In this document: positions 54,766 to 63,206 of the stretch, one piece after another
Layout of the letters: every line of letters starts with the position of its first letter
Position numbering within the stretch: position 1 is the stretch's first letter
From: CAVWSM01 sp963798505
GTDB taxonomy: Bacteria; Actinomycetota; Actinomycetes; Jiangellales; Jiangellaceae
Assembly: GCA_963798505.1 (NCBI GenBank)
Contig: CAWCTX010000019.1
Coordinates: forward strand, 1-64,000
Direction: 5' to 3'
DNA length: 64,000 bases
Notes under the pieces: model-generated
What the model was told of the DNA's origin: nothing
Database searches by the model: none
The model's input: only the letters and a program-made list of their open reading frames with translations
Position numbers and translations under genes: made by a program

Positions 54766-57700
54766 GTGACACCAGAACGCAGCAGCTCCGGCCTCACCGT
54801 GCGGCTGCTCGGACAGGCCTCTGTGCGCATGGGCGAGACCGACCTCCCGGGCTTCGAGTCCCACCGGCTGCAGCTCCTGCTCGCGCGCCTACTCGTCAGG
54901 GGCCTGATCCCGCAGTCCCGTCAGCACGTCGCCTTCTCCCTGTGGCCGGACTCCAGCGAGGCGCAGGCACGCACCAACCTGCGACACCTGCTGCACCATC
55001 TCAAAAGTGCCCTGCCGGAGCCCGAGCGCTACCTCGACGTGTCGAAGACGACCATCCAGTGGCGGCAGGACTCCCCGGCCTGGATCGACGTCGAGGCATT
55101 CCAGGAGGCCGTGCGCCAAGTGAAGGATGCCGACGGCGACAGCGTCGCCCGTCAGTGGCTGACCGCGGCCGCCGACGCCTACGGCGGGGACCTGCTGCCG
55201 GGGAGCTACGACGACTGGGTGCTTGCCGAGCGTGAGCGGCTGCGCGCGTCAGCCATCACGGTGCTCGATCGGCTGGCCGACGCAGGCGAGCATGCCGGTG
55301 ACCAGGACGCCGCTGCGGTCAACGCGCAGGCATTACTGCGCCTTGACCCCACGCATGAACCGAGCTATCGGCGACTGATGCGTGTGTACGGCACGTCCGG
55401 CGATCGCGCCCGCAGCCTGCGGGTGTTCCACGAGTGCGTCCGAGCCCTGGACCGCGCGGCAGGCGTGCCGCCCAGCCCAGCCACGCAGGCGGTCTATCGA
55501 TCCCTGCTGGACACAACGCCGGCAACCACAATGACGGCTGCGGCAACCCACCTGGTGGGGCGCGGCGGCGACCTGGCGCTGTCCCACGCGGTCTGGGGTG
55601 AAGCCCTCTCGGGGCCAGGAGGCATGCTGCTGGTCACCGGCGAGGCAGGCATCGGCAAGTCCCGGTTGCTCGAGGAGTTCGCCAACAACCTCGAGCAGCG
55701 GGGAGTCCGGGTCGCCAGGAGCCGGGCCTACGCTGCCGAGGGCAGGCTGGCCTATGGGCCGGTCACCGACTGGCTGCGTTCACCGACCCTGTGGCCCACG
55801 GTGTCCACGCTTGACCCGACCTGGCGAGCCGAGGTGGCCCGCCTGCTGCCCCAGCTCACCACGTCTGAACAGCCGAGCGTGCCGGAGCCCGTGAGCGAAC
55901 CGGCCAAGCGCGCCCGGCTCTTCGACGGCCTTCGAAACGCACTGCTCTCCGCCCAGCAACCGCTGCTGCTCGTCGTCGACGACCTCCAGTGGTGTGATGC
56001 CGACACGCTGGCCTTCCTGCATTACTTCGTACGAGAGGCAGGGCCGGCGCCGGTCATGGTGGCCGGCTCCGCCCGCACCGAAGAGGTCGATGCAGGCCAC
56101 CCGCTGTCGACTGTGGCAGGAGGGCTGCACCTCGCCGGCCTGCTCACCGAGATCGCGCTGCGGCCACTCGACGCCGCGTCGACCGCCGAGCTGGGGCGAC
56201 GGCTACGCGGTGCAGACCTGTCCGTGGCGGAGGCAACCAGCCTCTACGCCGAGTCCGAAGGCAACCCGCTGTTCATCGTCGAAGCCATTCGCGCGGCCGG
56301 CGGGCGCTCGGCCGCGGAGGGTCCACGCCTCGTCCAGCCCACCGTCTCCGGGGTCATCCAGGCACGGCTGGGGCAGCTCACCGCTCCGGCGCGACGACTC
56401 GTGGAGCTGTGTGCCACCGTCGGTCGGGCGTTCTCGCTGGAGCTTCTGGAAGCAGCTTGGACGGGTGAGCGCAACGAGCTCGTTGACGCGTTGGACGAGC
56501 TGTGGCGCCGACGCATCGTGCGTGACCAGGGCGACGGCTACGACTTCAGCCACGACCGGGTCCGGGAGGTCGCCCTCGACGCCATCAGCCCCGTACGACG
56601 GCGCAGCCTGCACGCCACCGTCGCCAATGCCATGGCGGAGCTCCACCACGACGACCTCGACCGGGTCGTCGCCGAGCTCGCCACCCACTACGAGAAGGCC
56701 GGCCGCAGCCACGATGCCATCACCGCCCATCGGCGGGCGGCGTCGTATGCGCAGTCATTGTTCGCCACCGATGAGGTCATCGCTGCACTGCGCCGGGCGT
56801 TGCATCTGGTCGCGCGCCTACCCGCCGGCCGGGAACGCGAGGAGGAGGAGCTCGCCGTACGCACGGAACTGGCCGTCCCACTCGTCTCGAGATTCGGCTA
56901 CGGGTCCAACGAGGTCCGCGAGCAGTACACGCAGGTCGGGCGGCTGGCCCGCCGGCTCGGCGCGGAGCTCCCGCCGTCGGCGGAACGGGGACTTGGGCTG
57001 CTGACCCTGTCCAACTGCCAGTTCGTCGAGGCCGCGCAGTGGGCGGCGAACCTCGTCCGCCGGGGAGAGACGGGCGATCCGATCTCACTGGTGGAAGGCC
57101 ACTATCTCTTCGGCGTCAACGACTTCTGGCGGGCTCGTTTCGCAGAGTCGGAGACTCACCTTCGCGAGGCCATGTCGACCTACAACCCCGACGAGTGCGC
57201 CACTCACCTTCGCGCCTACGCCCAGGACCCGTACGCGGTTTGCGCCAGCCGGCTGGCGGTGACCGTCTGGTGGCGAGGCGAGGATGACGAAGCCGTACGG
57301 CTGATGACCGAGGCGCAACGGTACGCATCGGCCATCGGCGACCCGTTCACCCTCGCGTACGTCACCTGCTGGGAGGGCTGGCTCGCTATCCTGCGCGAGG
57401 ACGACGACGGGGTGCTCGCCAGCGCGCGGGCAGGATCGCGGCTGTGGACCGGCCGGACGCCGTTCTTCGAGCCCATGGCCGATCTGATGCGGGGCTGGGT
57501 GCAGGTGCGGCGCGGCCAGCGCGGCGGGCTGCGGCTGGTCCGCCGGGCAGCCGAGACCTACCGCGACCCCGCGCGCCAGGTCTACCGCATCTTCGTCATG
57601 GCGGTCCTCGCCCGTGCGCTCGAGCTCGCGGAGATGCCCGAGGAAGGACTGGTGGTCATCGGCGAGGCCAGAGCCTTCGCTGATCGCACGGGGCAGCGCT

Positions 57701-57864
57701 ACCTCGACGCCGACCTGCTTCGCATCGACGGTGAGCTCCATGTCGCGTCCGGTGATGCCGAGCGCGGCGGGTCGTTGATCCGACGCGCGATCGAGGTCGC
57801 TCGCGACCAGGGAGCGATCGCCCACCAGCGTCAAGCGGAGCGCTCGCTGCTCGCCATGGGATAG
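54766..57864 (+). CDS. SARP-like BTAD plus AAA-ATPase transcriptional regulator
   Basis: A 1032-residue multi-domain regulator. Residues 1-100 form a winged-helix domain of the SARP type (LQLLLARLLVRGLIPQSRQH). A bacterial transcriptional activation domain (BTAD) follows at about 110-250 (DLLPGSYDDWVLAERERLRA). An AAA/STAND ATPase has Walker A VTGEAGIGKSRLLEEF near 290 and Walker B LLLVVDDLQWCDADTLAF near 405. A TPR-like C-terminal half has no LuxR-type helix-turn-helix. It lies 12 nt after ackA but heads the flavin oxidase/nitrilase/decarboxylase cluster downstream, which it may control. Intact frame over 3.1 kb. Confidence 0.88.
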   Translation: MTPERSSSGLTVRLLGQASVRMGETDLPGFESHRLQLLLARLLVRGLIPQSRQHVAFSLWPDSSEAQARTNLRHLLHHLKSALPEPERYLDVSKTTIQWRQDSPAWIDVEAFQEAVRQVKDADGDSVARQWLTAAADAYGGDLLPGSYDDWVLAERERLRASAITVLDRLADAGEHAGDQDAAAVNAQALLRLDPTHEPSYRRLMRVYGTSGDRARSLRVFHECVRALDRAAGVPPSPATQAVYRSLLDTTPATTMTAAATHLVGRGGDLALSHAVWGEALSGPGGMLLVTGEAGIGKSRLLEEFANNLEQRGVRVARSRAYAAEGRLAYGPVTDWLRSPTLWPTVSTLDPTWRAEVARLLPQLTTSEQPSVPEPVSEPAKRARLFDGLRNALLSAQQPLLLVVDDLQWCDADTLAFLHYFVREAGPAPVMVAGSARTEEVDAGHPLSTVAGGLHLAGLLTEIALRPLDAASTAELGRRLRGADLSVAEATSLYAESEGNPLFIVEAIRAAGGRSAAEGPRLVQPTVSGVIQARLGQLTAPARRLVELCATVGRAFSLELLEAAWTGERNELVDALDELWRRRIVRDQGDGYDFSHDRVREVALDAISPVRRRSLHATVANAMAELHHDDLDRVVAELATHYEKAGRSHDAITAHRRAASYAQSLFATDEVIAALRRALHLVARLPAGREREEEELAVRTELAVPLVSRFGYGSNEVREQYTQVGRLARRLGAELPPSAERGLGLLTLSNCQFVEAAQWAANLVRRGETGDPISLVEGHYLFGVNDFWRARFAESETHLREAMSTYNPDECATHLRAYAQDPYAVCASRLAVTVWWRGEDDEAVRLMTEAQRYASAIGDPFTLAYVTCWEGWLAILREDDDGVLASARAGSRLWTGRTPFFEPMADLMRGWVQVRRGQRGGLRLVRRAAETYRDPARQVYRIFVMAVLARALELAEMPEEGLVVIGEARAFADRTGQRYLDADLLRIDGELHVASGDAERGGSLIRRAIEVARDQGAIAHQRQAERSLLAMG

Positions 57865-57926
57865 CGCCGGAACGCTCCAGGAACGCTGCCCTCCCATAGT
57901 CGAAGAAGGTCCGAGGGAGGGCACTT

Positions 57927-59294
57927 ATGCAGGACGCGACCATCAGCGCGCTTCGAGAGACTGTCCGTGGCCAGGTCTTCACGCCCGGTGACGATGGCTA
58001 CGACGAGGCCCGTGCTGTCTACAACGCCATGCACGACCGCCACCCAGCGGTGGTGATTCGCGCTGAGGACGTCGGAGACGTGCGTGCGGGGGTCGCGCTG
58101 GCTCGCGAGCAGGGGGTCGATCTGGCCGTCCGGGGCGGGGGGCACAGTGTGCCCGGATTCGGCACGTGCGACGGCGGCGTCGTGCTCGACTTGTCGGGCA
58201 TGCGCTGGGTCCATGTCGATCCGGAAGCCCGGACGGCCAGAGCGGGCGGCGGCTCCACGTGGGGAGACTTCAACCACGCCACCAACGCCTTCGGACTCGC
58301 CACCACAGGCGGCATCGTCTCGACCACCGGCATCGCCGGTCTGACCCTGGGCGGAGGCATCGGCTACCTCGCTCGGGGCTGCGGGCTGTCCTGCGACAAC
58401 CTGCTGTCGGCCGACGTCGTGACCGCGGACGGACGGTTCCTCAGAGCCAGCGACCAGCAGAACGAGGATCTGTTCTGGGCGCTGCGCGGAGGCGGCGGGA
58501 ACTTCGGCGTCGTCACCGCTCTCGAATACGAGCTGCACGAGATCCCCGAGCTCTACGGCGGCCCGATCTTCTTCGAAGTCGACGACGCGGCGACCGTGAT
58601 GGCCGGCTTCGCCGACTACATCGGTCAGGCTCCCGAGCAGCTGGGTGGCTTCTTCGCATGGCAGATCGCGCCACCGCTGCCGTTCATCCCGGAGAACCGG
58701 CACGGGGACACCTTGTGTGCCCTGGTGATGGCGTGGGCAGGCCCCACATCCGAGGGTGAGCGCGCCCTGAAGCCCGTACGCGATCTCGCACCCATCGTCG
58801 CCGAGCACGTCGGCCCGATGCCGTACCCCGCGCTCAACGCAGCCTTCGACGGTCTGGTGCCCAAGGGGCTCCAGCACTACTGGAAGGCCCAGTTCGTCCG
58901 CGAGCTGACGCCGGAGGCGATCGCCGCGCACGTCGAACATGGCGCCCGGGTCCCCCACATGTCGTCGACCATGCACCTCTACCCGGTCAACGGTGCAGTG
59001 CACCGTGTCGCCCAGGATGAGACGGCCTTCCCGTTCCGCGACGTGACGTTCTCGCCGGTGATCGCGGGCATGTGGCCGGACCCTGCCGACAACGACGCCA
59101 ACATCGCCTGGGTCCGCGACTACTACGAGGCGATCAAGCCGTACGGCACCGACGCGGGCTACGTCAACTTCATGTCCGAGGACGACGCGGATCGCGTCCC
59201 CGTGAACTATGCGGCCAACTACGAGCGGCTCAAGGGCGTGAAGAAGACGTACGACCCGGACAACCTGTTCCACCTCAACCAGAACATCCGTTGA
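57927..59294 (+). CDS. FAD-linked oxidase with berberine-bridge-enzyme domain
   Basis: A 455-residue flavoprotein. The PCMH-type FAD domain has VRGGGHSVPGFGTCDGGVVL with His73, the usual covalent flavin site. IAGLTLGGGIGYLARGCGLS with CDNLLSADVVTADG follows; Cys156 could give a second covalent link. The C-terminal BBE motif is VPVNYAANYERLKGVKKTYD and PDNLFHLNQNI. Such enzymes oxidise alcohols, sugars or amines using O2. GGGAGG precedes the ATG. It is first in a cluster with nitrilase and decarboxylase genes; the substrate is unknown. Confidence 0.87.
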   Translation: MQDATISALRETVRGQVFTPGDDGYDEARAVYNAMHDRHPAVVIRAEDVGDVRAGVALAREQGVDLAVRGGGHSVPGFGTCDGGVVLDLSGMRWVHVDPEARTARAGGGSTWGDFNHATNAFGLATTGGIVSTTGIAGLTLGGGIGYLARGCGLSCDNLLSADVVTADGRFLRASDQQNEDLFWALRGGGGNFGVVTALEYELHEIPELYGGPIFFEVDDAATVMAGFADYIGQAPEQLGGFFAWQIAPPLPFIPENRHGDTLCALVMAWAGPTSEGERALKPVRDLAPIVAEHVGPMPYPALNAAFDGLVPKGLQHYWKAQFVRELTPEAIAAHVEHGARVPHMSSTMHLYPVNGAVHRVAQDETAFPFRDVTFSPVIAGMWPDPADNDANIAWVRDYYEAIKPYGTDAGYVNFMSEDDADRVPVNYAANYERLKGVKKTYDPDNLFHLNQNIR

Positions 59295-59312
59295 CCAGAC
59301 GGCTGTGACGTC

Positions 59313-60269
59313 ATGGCGACGTTGACCGTGGCCGCGGTACAGGCGGCGTACGTGCTGATGGATCGCGAGGCGACGCTCGGCAAGGTGGAGAAGCTACTGG
59401 CTGACCCCGAGATGAGGGCGGCCGACCTGGTGGTGTTTCCCGAGGTCTTCGTGCCTGGCACGCCGATCTGGATCGACGGGGCGCGGATCTGGGACGGTGA
59501 CGAGCAGTGGTTCGAGATGCTCGCCGACCAGGCCGTCGTCGTGCCGAGCGAGGCCACCGAGCGGCTCGGGGCCGCGGCCCGGGAGGCCGGCGTCTATCTG
59601 GTGGTCGGCGTCAACGAACGTGAGCCGAACGGCGGCACGATCTACAACACCTTGCTGTACTTCGCACCCGACGGCGATCTCCTTGGCAAGCACCGCAAGC
59701 TGATGCCAACCGGCTCCGAGCGCACCGTGTGGGGGATGGGTGACGGGTCGACGCTCGAGACCTACGAGACGCCGTTCGGGCGCATCGGCGGGCTCATCTG
59801 CTGGGAGAACTACATGCCGCTGGCCCGGTTCTACCTGTACGCGCAGGGTGTCGACGTGTGGCTGGCGCCGACACTGGCCCGAGGCGACGGCTGGATTGCG
59901 ACCATGCGGCACATCGCCCGCGAGGGTCGCTGCTACGTGATCGGTGTGAACCCGTGCGTACGCGTCGACCAGATCCCGCCGGACTTCCCCGACCGAGAGC
60001 GGGTGTGGCAGACCGACCCGGACGACCCCGAGTGGGTGGAGCCCGGCAACACGGTCATCGTCGGCACCAACGGGGAGATCCTCGCCGGACCCGCCCGTCA
60101 CGCCGAGACCGTCCTGTTCGCCGAGCTGGATCTCGCCAAAGTGCACTCTGCGCGGCGGCTGTTCGACCCGGTCGGCCACTACCACCGCCCCGACGTGTTC
60201 CGGCTCGCCGTCGACACCGCCCCGCGACCTGTCGTCACCGCTTTGCGCAACGGCCTCGCAGACGACTGA
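59313..60269 (+). CDS. Nitrilase-type carbon-nitrogen hydrolase
   Basis: A 318-residue protein of the nitrilase superfamily. The catalytic triad is visible as Glu44 in VVFPEVFVPG, Lys129 in KHRKLMPT and Cys163 in GGLICWENYMP. VFPEVFVPGTPIWID and ICWENYMPLARFYLYAQGV are close to true nitrilases and cyanide-type hydratases rather than amidases. The C-terminus continues DPVGHYHRPDVFRLAVD. It would turn a nitrile into acid plus ammonia. It begins 18 nt after the flavin oxidase and ends 13 nt before the decarboxylase-globin gene, so the three are co-transcribed. Confidence 0.88.
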   Translation: MATLTVAAVQAAYVLMDREATLGKVEKLLADPEMRAADLVVFPEVFVPGTPIWIDGARIWDGDEQWFEMLADQAVVVPSEATERLGAAAREAGVYLVVGVNEREPNGGTIYNTLLYFAPDGDLLGKHRKLMPTGSERTVWGMGDGSTLETYETPFGRIGGLICWENYMPLARFYLYAQGVDVWLAPTLARGDGWIATMRHIAREGRCYVIGVNPCVRVDQIPPDFPDRERVWQTDPDDPEWVEPGNTVIVGTNGEILAGPARHAETVLFAELDLAKVHSARRLFDPVGHYHRPDVFRLAVDTAPRPVVTALRNGLADD

Positions 60270-60282
60270 CCACAATGGTCGT

Positions 60283-62178
60283 ATGGCCGACCCGATACAC
60301 GAGCAGGACGAAGCACTCCCCGCACTCCGGCGAGTGCTGGACGCCGCCGGGCCCTACCTGGACTCGCTGCCCGAACGCCTGGTCTGGGACAGCGCCGCGG
60401 AACCGTTGTTGCGCGAGCTGGCGGGCCCGCTGCCGGAAGAGGGCGCCGGCACCCTGGCGGCCGTGGACACGCTCCTGCGCGTGGGGTCGGCGACCGCAAC
60501 GGCGTCCGCGGGTCCGCGGTTCTTCCACTTCGTGATCGGAGGCTCGACGCCTGCGGCTCTGGCCGCGGACTGGACCGTGTCGCTGCTCGACCAGAACGCC
60601 TTCGTACGCGCCTCGTCGCGGCTTGCCGACTCGGTCGAGACCATCGTGCTCGGCTGGCTGCGTGACCTCGTCGGGCTGCCGACGTCATGGGGCGGCGCCC
60701 TGACTGCCAGCGCCACGTTCGCCAATCTCACCGGGCTCGCTCTTGCCACGCACTGGTGGGCCGAGCGGCACGGTGTCGACGTCACGGCCCGCGGTCTCGC
60801 CGGGCTGCCACGGATGCCGGTGCTCGGCGGCGGGTACGTCCACCCGAGCGCGCGCAAGGCGTTGCAGATGCTGGGGCACGGCAAGGACACCGTCGAGGTG
60901 TTCACCCGCGACGACGTCGGCCGGCTGGACGTCGACGCGCTGGCCCGCAGGCTGCGCGATCTCGATGGCGCGCCCGCCGTCATCATCGGCACCGCCGGAG
61001 AGCCCAATGCCGGTGACTTCGACCCGATCGCCGAGCTGGCCGGCCTGGCCGAGCAGCACGGCGCCTGGCTGCACATCGACGGCGCGTTCGGCCTCTTCGC
61101 GGCGTTGTCACCGCGTACCGCGCACCTCACCGCGGGCGTCGAGCGCGCGGACTCGATCGCGGCGGACGCGCACAAGTGGCTGAACGTGCCGTACGAGAGC
61201 GGCTTCGTGCTCGTACGAGATCCCGCGCGGCTCGGCCCCGCGTTCGGCATGCCCGGTGCGGCGTACCTGCCGGGGCCGGACGACCCACGTGGCGGCTACG
61301 GCCTGCTCGGTCCGGAGTCTTCGCGGCGGGCTCGCGCGCTGCCGATCTGGGCATCGCTCGCGGCCTACGGCCGGTCCGGGTTCCGTGAGCTGGTCGAGCG
61401 CCACTGCGACCTCGCCGCGCACCTGGCCGCCCGTGTGGACGCCGCGCCCGACCTGGAGCGACTGGCGGACGTGCCGCTGAACGTCGTCTGCTTCCGCTAC
61501 CGCCCGCCCGGTCTCCCCGAGGCAGCGCTCAACGAGGTCAACCGAAGTCTCGGCGACGCCCTCCTCGACGACGGACGCGTCTTCGCCGGCACCACGGTTT
61601 ACGCGGGGCGCGTGGCCCTGCGGCCGGCTATCAGCAACTGGCGCACCACCGCAGCCGACCTCGACCTGCTTGTCGACGTGGTGCAGGAGCTCGGTGGCAG
61701 TCTGGTGCGCATGGCACGTCCATCCGTTTACGAGTTCGCGGGCGGCGAGCAGGCCTTCCTGGCGCTGGCGACGGCGCACCATGAGCGCTGCTTGCAGGAT
61801 CCCGTGCTGAACCACCCCTTCTCTCACCCAGGTCATCCGCAGCACGTGCAGCGACTCGCGAGCTATTGGGCCGAGGTGTTCGGTGGCCCTCCCGTGTTCT
61901 CGGAGACGTGCGGCGGTCAATCGGCGATGCTCGGCGTCCACGCCGAGCAGGGCGCGGAGGACGATCTCGGACAACGCTTCGTCAGCTGCTTCATGCAGGC
62001 CGCCGACGATGCCGGCCTGCCAAGCGACCCCGAGTTCCGGAGAACACTGCGGTCCTACATGGAGTGGGCGGTGCAGCAGGTCCTTGCCGTCTCACCGGCC
62101 GGGTCCGAGGTGCCGCCTGACCTGCCGGTGCCACGGTGGTCGTGGGACGGACTGGAGAAACCTGCCACGGCCCGATGA
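60283..62178 (+). CDS. Fusion protein: PLP-dependent decarboxylase with C-terminal group II-like truncated hemoglobin
   Basis: 631 residues in one intact frame. Residues 1-475 form a group II PLP decarboxylase: GPRFFHFVIGGSTPAALAAD, GGYVHPSARKALQMLG, LHIDGAFG with Asp266 for the pyridine nitrogen, and DAHKWLNVPYESG with the PLP lysine Lys298. Residues 477-631 match a truncated hemoglobin family usually found as a separate protein: YEFAGGEQAFLALATAHHER, HPQHVQRLASYWAEVFGGPP and DDAGLPSDPEFRRTLRSYME, ending PVPRWSWDG. His553 (GVHAEQG) is the likely proximal heme ligand. The cofactor pair heme plus PLP on one chain is unusual. Substrate unknown. Confidence 0.82.
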   Translation: MADPIHEQDEALPALRRVLDAAGPYLDSLPERLVWDSAAEPLLRELAGPLPEEGAGTLAAVDTLLRVGSATATASAGPRFFHFVIGGSTPAALAADWTVSLLDQNAFVRASSRLADSVETIVLGWLRDLVGLPTSWGGALTASATFANLTGLALATHWWAERHGVDVTARGLAGLPRMPVLGGGYVHPSARKALQMLGHGKDTVEVFTRDDVGRLDVDALARRLRDLDGAPAVIIGTAGEPNAGDFDPIAELAGLAEQHGAWLHIDGAFGLFAALSPRTAHLTAGVERADSIAADAHKWLNVPYESGFVLVRDPARLGPAFGMPGAAYLPGPDDPRGGYGLLGPESSRRARALPIWASLAAYGRSGFRELVERHCDLAAHLAARVDAAPDLERLADVPLNVVCFRYRPPGLPEAALNEVNRSLGDALLDDGRVFAGTTVYAGRVALRPAISNWRTTAADLDLLVDVVQELGGSLVRMARPSVYEFAGGEQAFLALATAHHERCLQDPVLNHPFSHPGHPQHVQRLASYWAEVFGGPPVFSETCGGQSAMLGVHAEQGAEDDLGQRFVSCFMQAADDAGLPSDPEFRRTLRSYMEWAVQQVLAVSPAGSEVPPDLPVPRWSWDGLEKPATAR

Positions 62179-62242
62179 GTTTGCGGTTCCGCGTGTCTCT
62201 GATCCGGTAACGCCAACAACGGCACACCGGAAGGACACAGAG

Positions 62243-62834
62243 ATGCGCACGCTCGTCGTCTGCAACATCATCTCCCTCGACGGCTACTTCGAGGGGCCGG
62301 GCAACGACGTCTATGCCATGCCGTTCGACGACGGCTTCTCCGACTACAACGCAGAGCGGCTGCGCGCGGCTGACACGGTGCTGCTCGGCCGAAGGTCGTA
62401 CGAGGGGTTCAAGGGCTATTGGCCGTCGATCGCCGAGAATCCCAATGACGCGCCGGTGGAGCGCGAGATCTCCCGGCTGATGAACACTCTCGACAAGGTG
62501 GTCATTTCCGACAGTTTGACCTCCAGAGCAGACGGAGCCCTGGCACAACACCCGCATCATCAAGCGCGCCGACGCGCATGACGCAGATCGGCGAGCTCAA
62601 GCGGGGCCAGGCCGCGACATTCTCGTGTTCGGCAGCCACGTCCTGTGGAACGACCTGCTGGAGCACGGTCTCGTCGACGAGCTGCATATTCAGATCGGCG
62701 CCGGTGTGCTGGGCGCCGGCACTCCCGCGTTCGAGAAGCGGCCGCCGGTCTCGCTCAAGCTGATCGACACCCGCACCTGGGAAGGCTCCAGCCTGCTCGT
62801 CGCCAGGTACGCCGTGGAGCATGCAGCGATCTAA
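62243..62834 (+). pseudogene. Dihydrofolate reductase-family (RibD C-terminal-like) protein, frameshifted
   Basis: About 197 residues. LVVCNIISLDGYFEGPGNDV and RAADTVLLGRRSYEGFKGYW are typical. After KVVISDSLT the frame breaks; TEPWHNTRIIKRADAHDA, IGELKRG and GRDILVFGSHVLWNDLLEHG are in turn in other frames. The end, VDELHIQIGAGVLGAGTPAF, is intact to TAA 62832. At least three breaks lie between 62510 and 62630. These proteins are NADPH-dependent reductases of varied substrates. ATG 62243 follows AAGGA. It is the last gene of the plus-strand run that starts with the BTAD regulator. Confidence 0.75.
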
Positions 62835-63203
62835 GCCTCGTCCTGCTGCCTGACCCGCTCGGCGAGGATCTTCTGCACGAGCGGTGTCGGCAACGGGTTG
62901 TCCGGGCTGAAGTGGATGGTGGCGCCGGAGACCTTGTGCGTCTGCGTGATCTCCGCCTTCATGGCCTTCGCAAGCTCCGGGCTCATCGTGAAGAACGACA
63001 AGCGCTCCGGGTGCGCATTGAAGCCGATCAGGTCGCCGTTGCGGGCGAAGATCACAGCTCCGCCGTACGAGATGCGCTCGCGGACGCCGGGCACCGTCGA
63101 CTTGACGAGCTGTCGCAGCTGCCTCCAACGCCTGACGCTCGTCCGGCGGCAAGCCTGCGAGGTACTGGTCAACGGCTTCTGGGTCGTCCGGGGTCTTCGC
63201 CAT
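62831..63203 (-). CDS. DUF1801 (YdhG-like) protein, frameshifted
   Basis: About 124 residues. MAKTPDDPEAVDQYLAGLPP is followed by a break near 63120, then LRQLVKSTVPGVRERISYGG and AVIFARNGDLIGFNAHPERL, TMSPELAKAMKAEITQTHKV and TIHFSPDNPLPTPLVQKIL. This is the DUF1801 fold, found in small iron-chaperone-like and unknown proteins. Its stop overlaps the reductase gene stop, and its ATG is only 3 nt from the ATG of the divergent AraC gene. Confidence 0.78.
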
Positions 63204-63206
63204 GCC

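Noticed and set aside
60283..62178. Possibility that the decarboxylase-globin fusion is only two genes merged by a sequencing indel
   Set aside because: Neither alternative frame has a stop near the junction, so one indel would extend the decarboxylase by about 25 unrelated residues. The fusion is kept, with the caveat that the assembly is error-rich.
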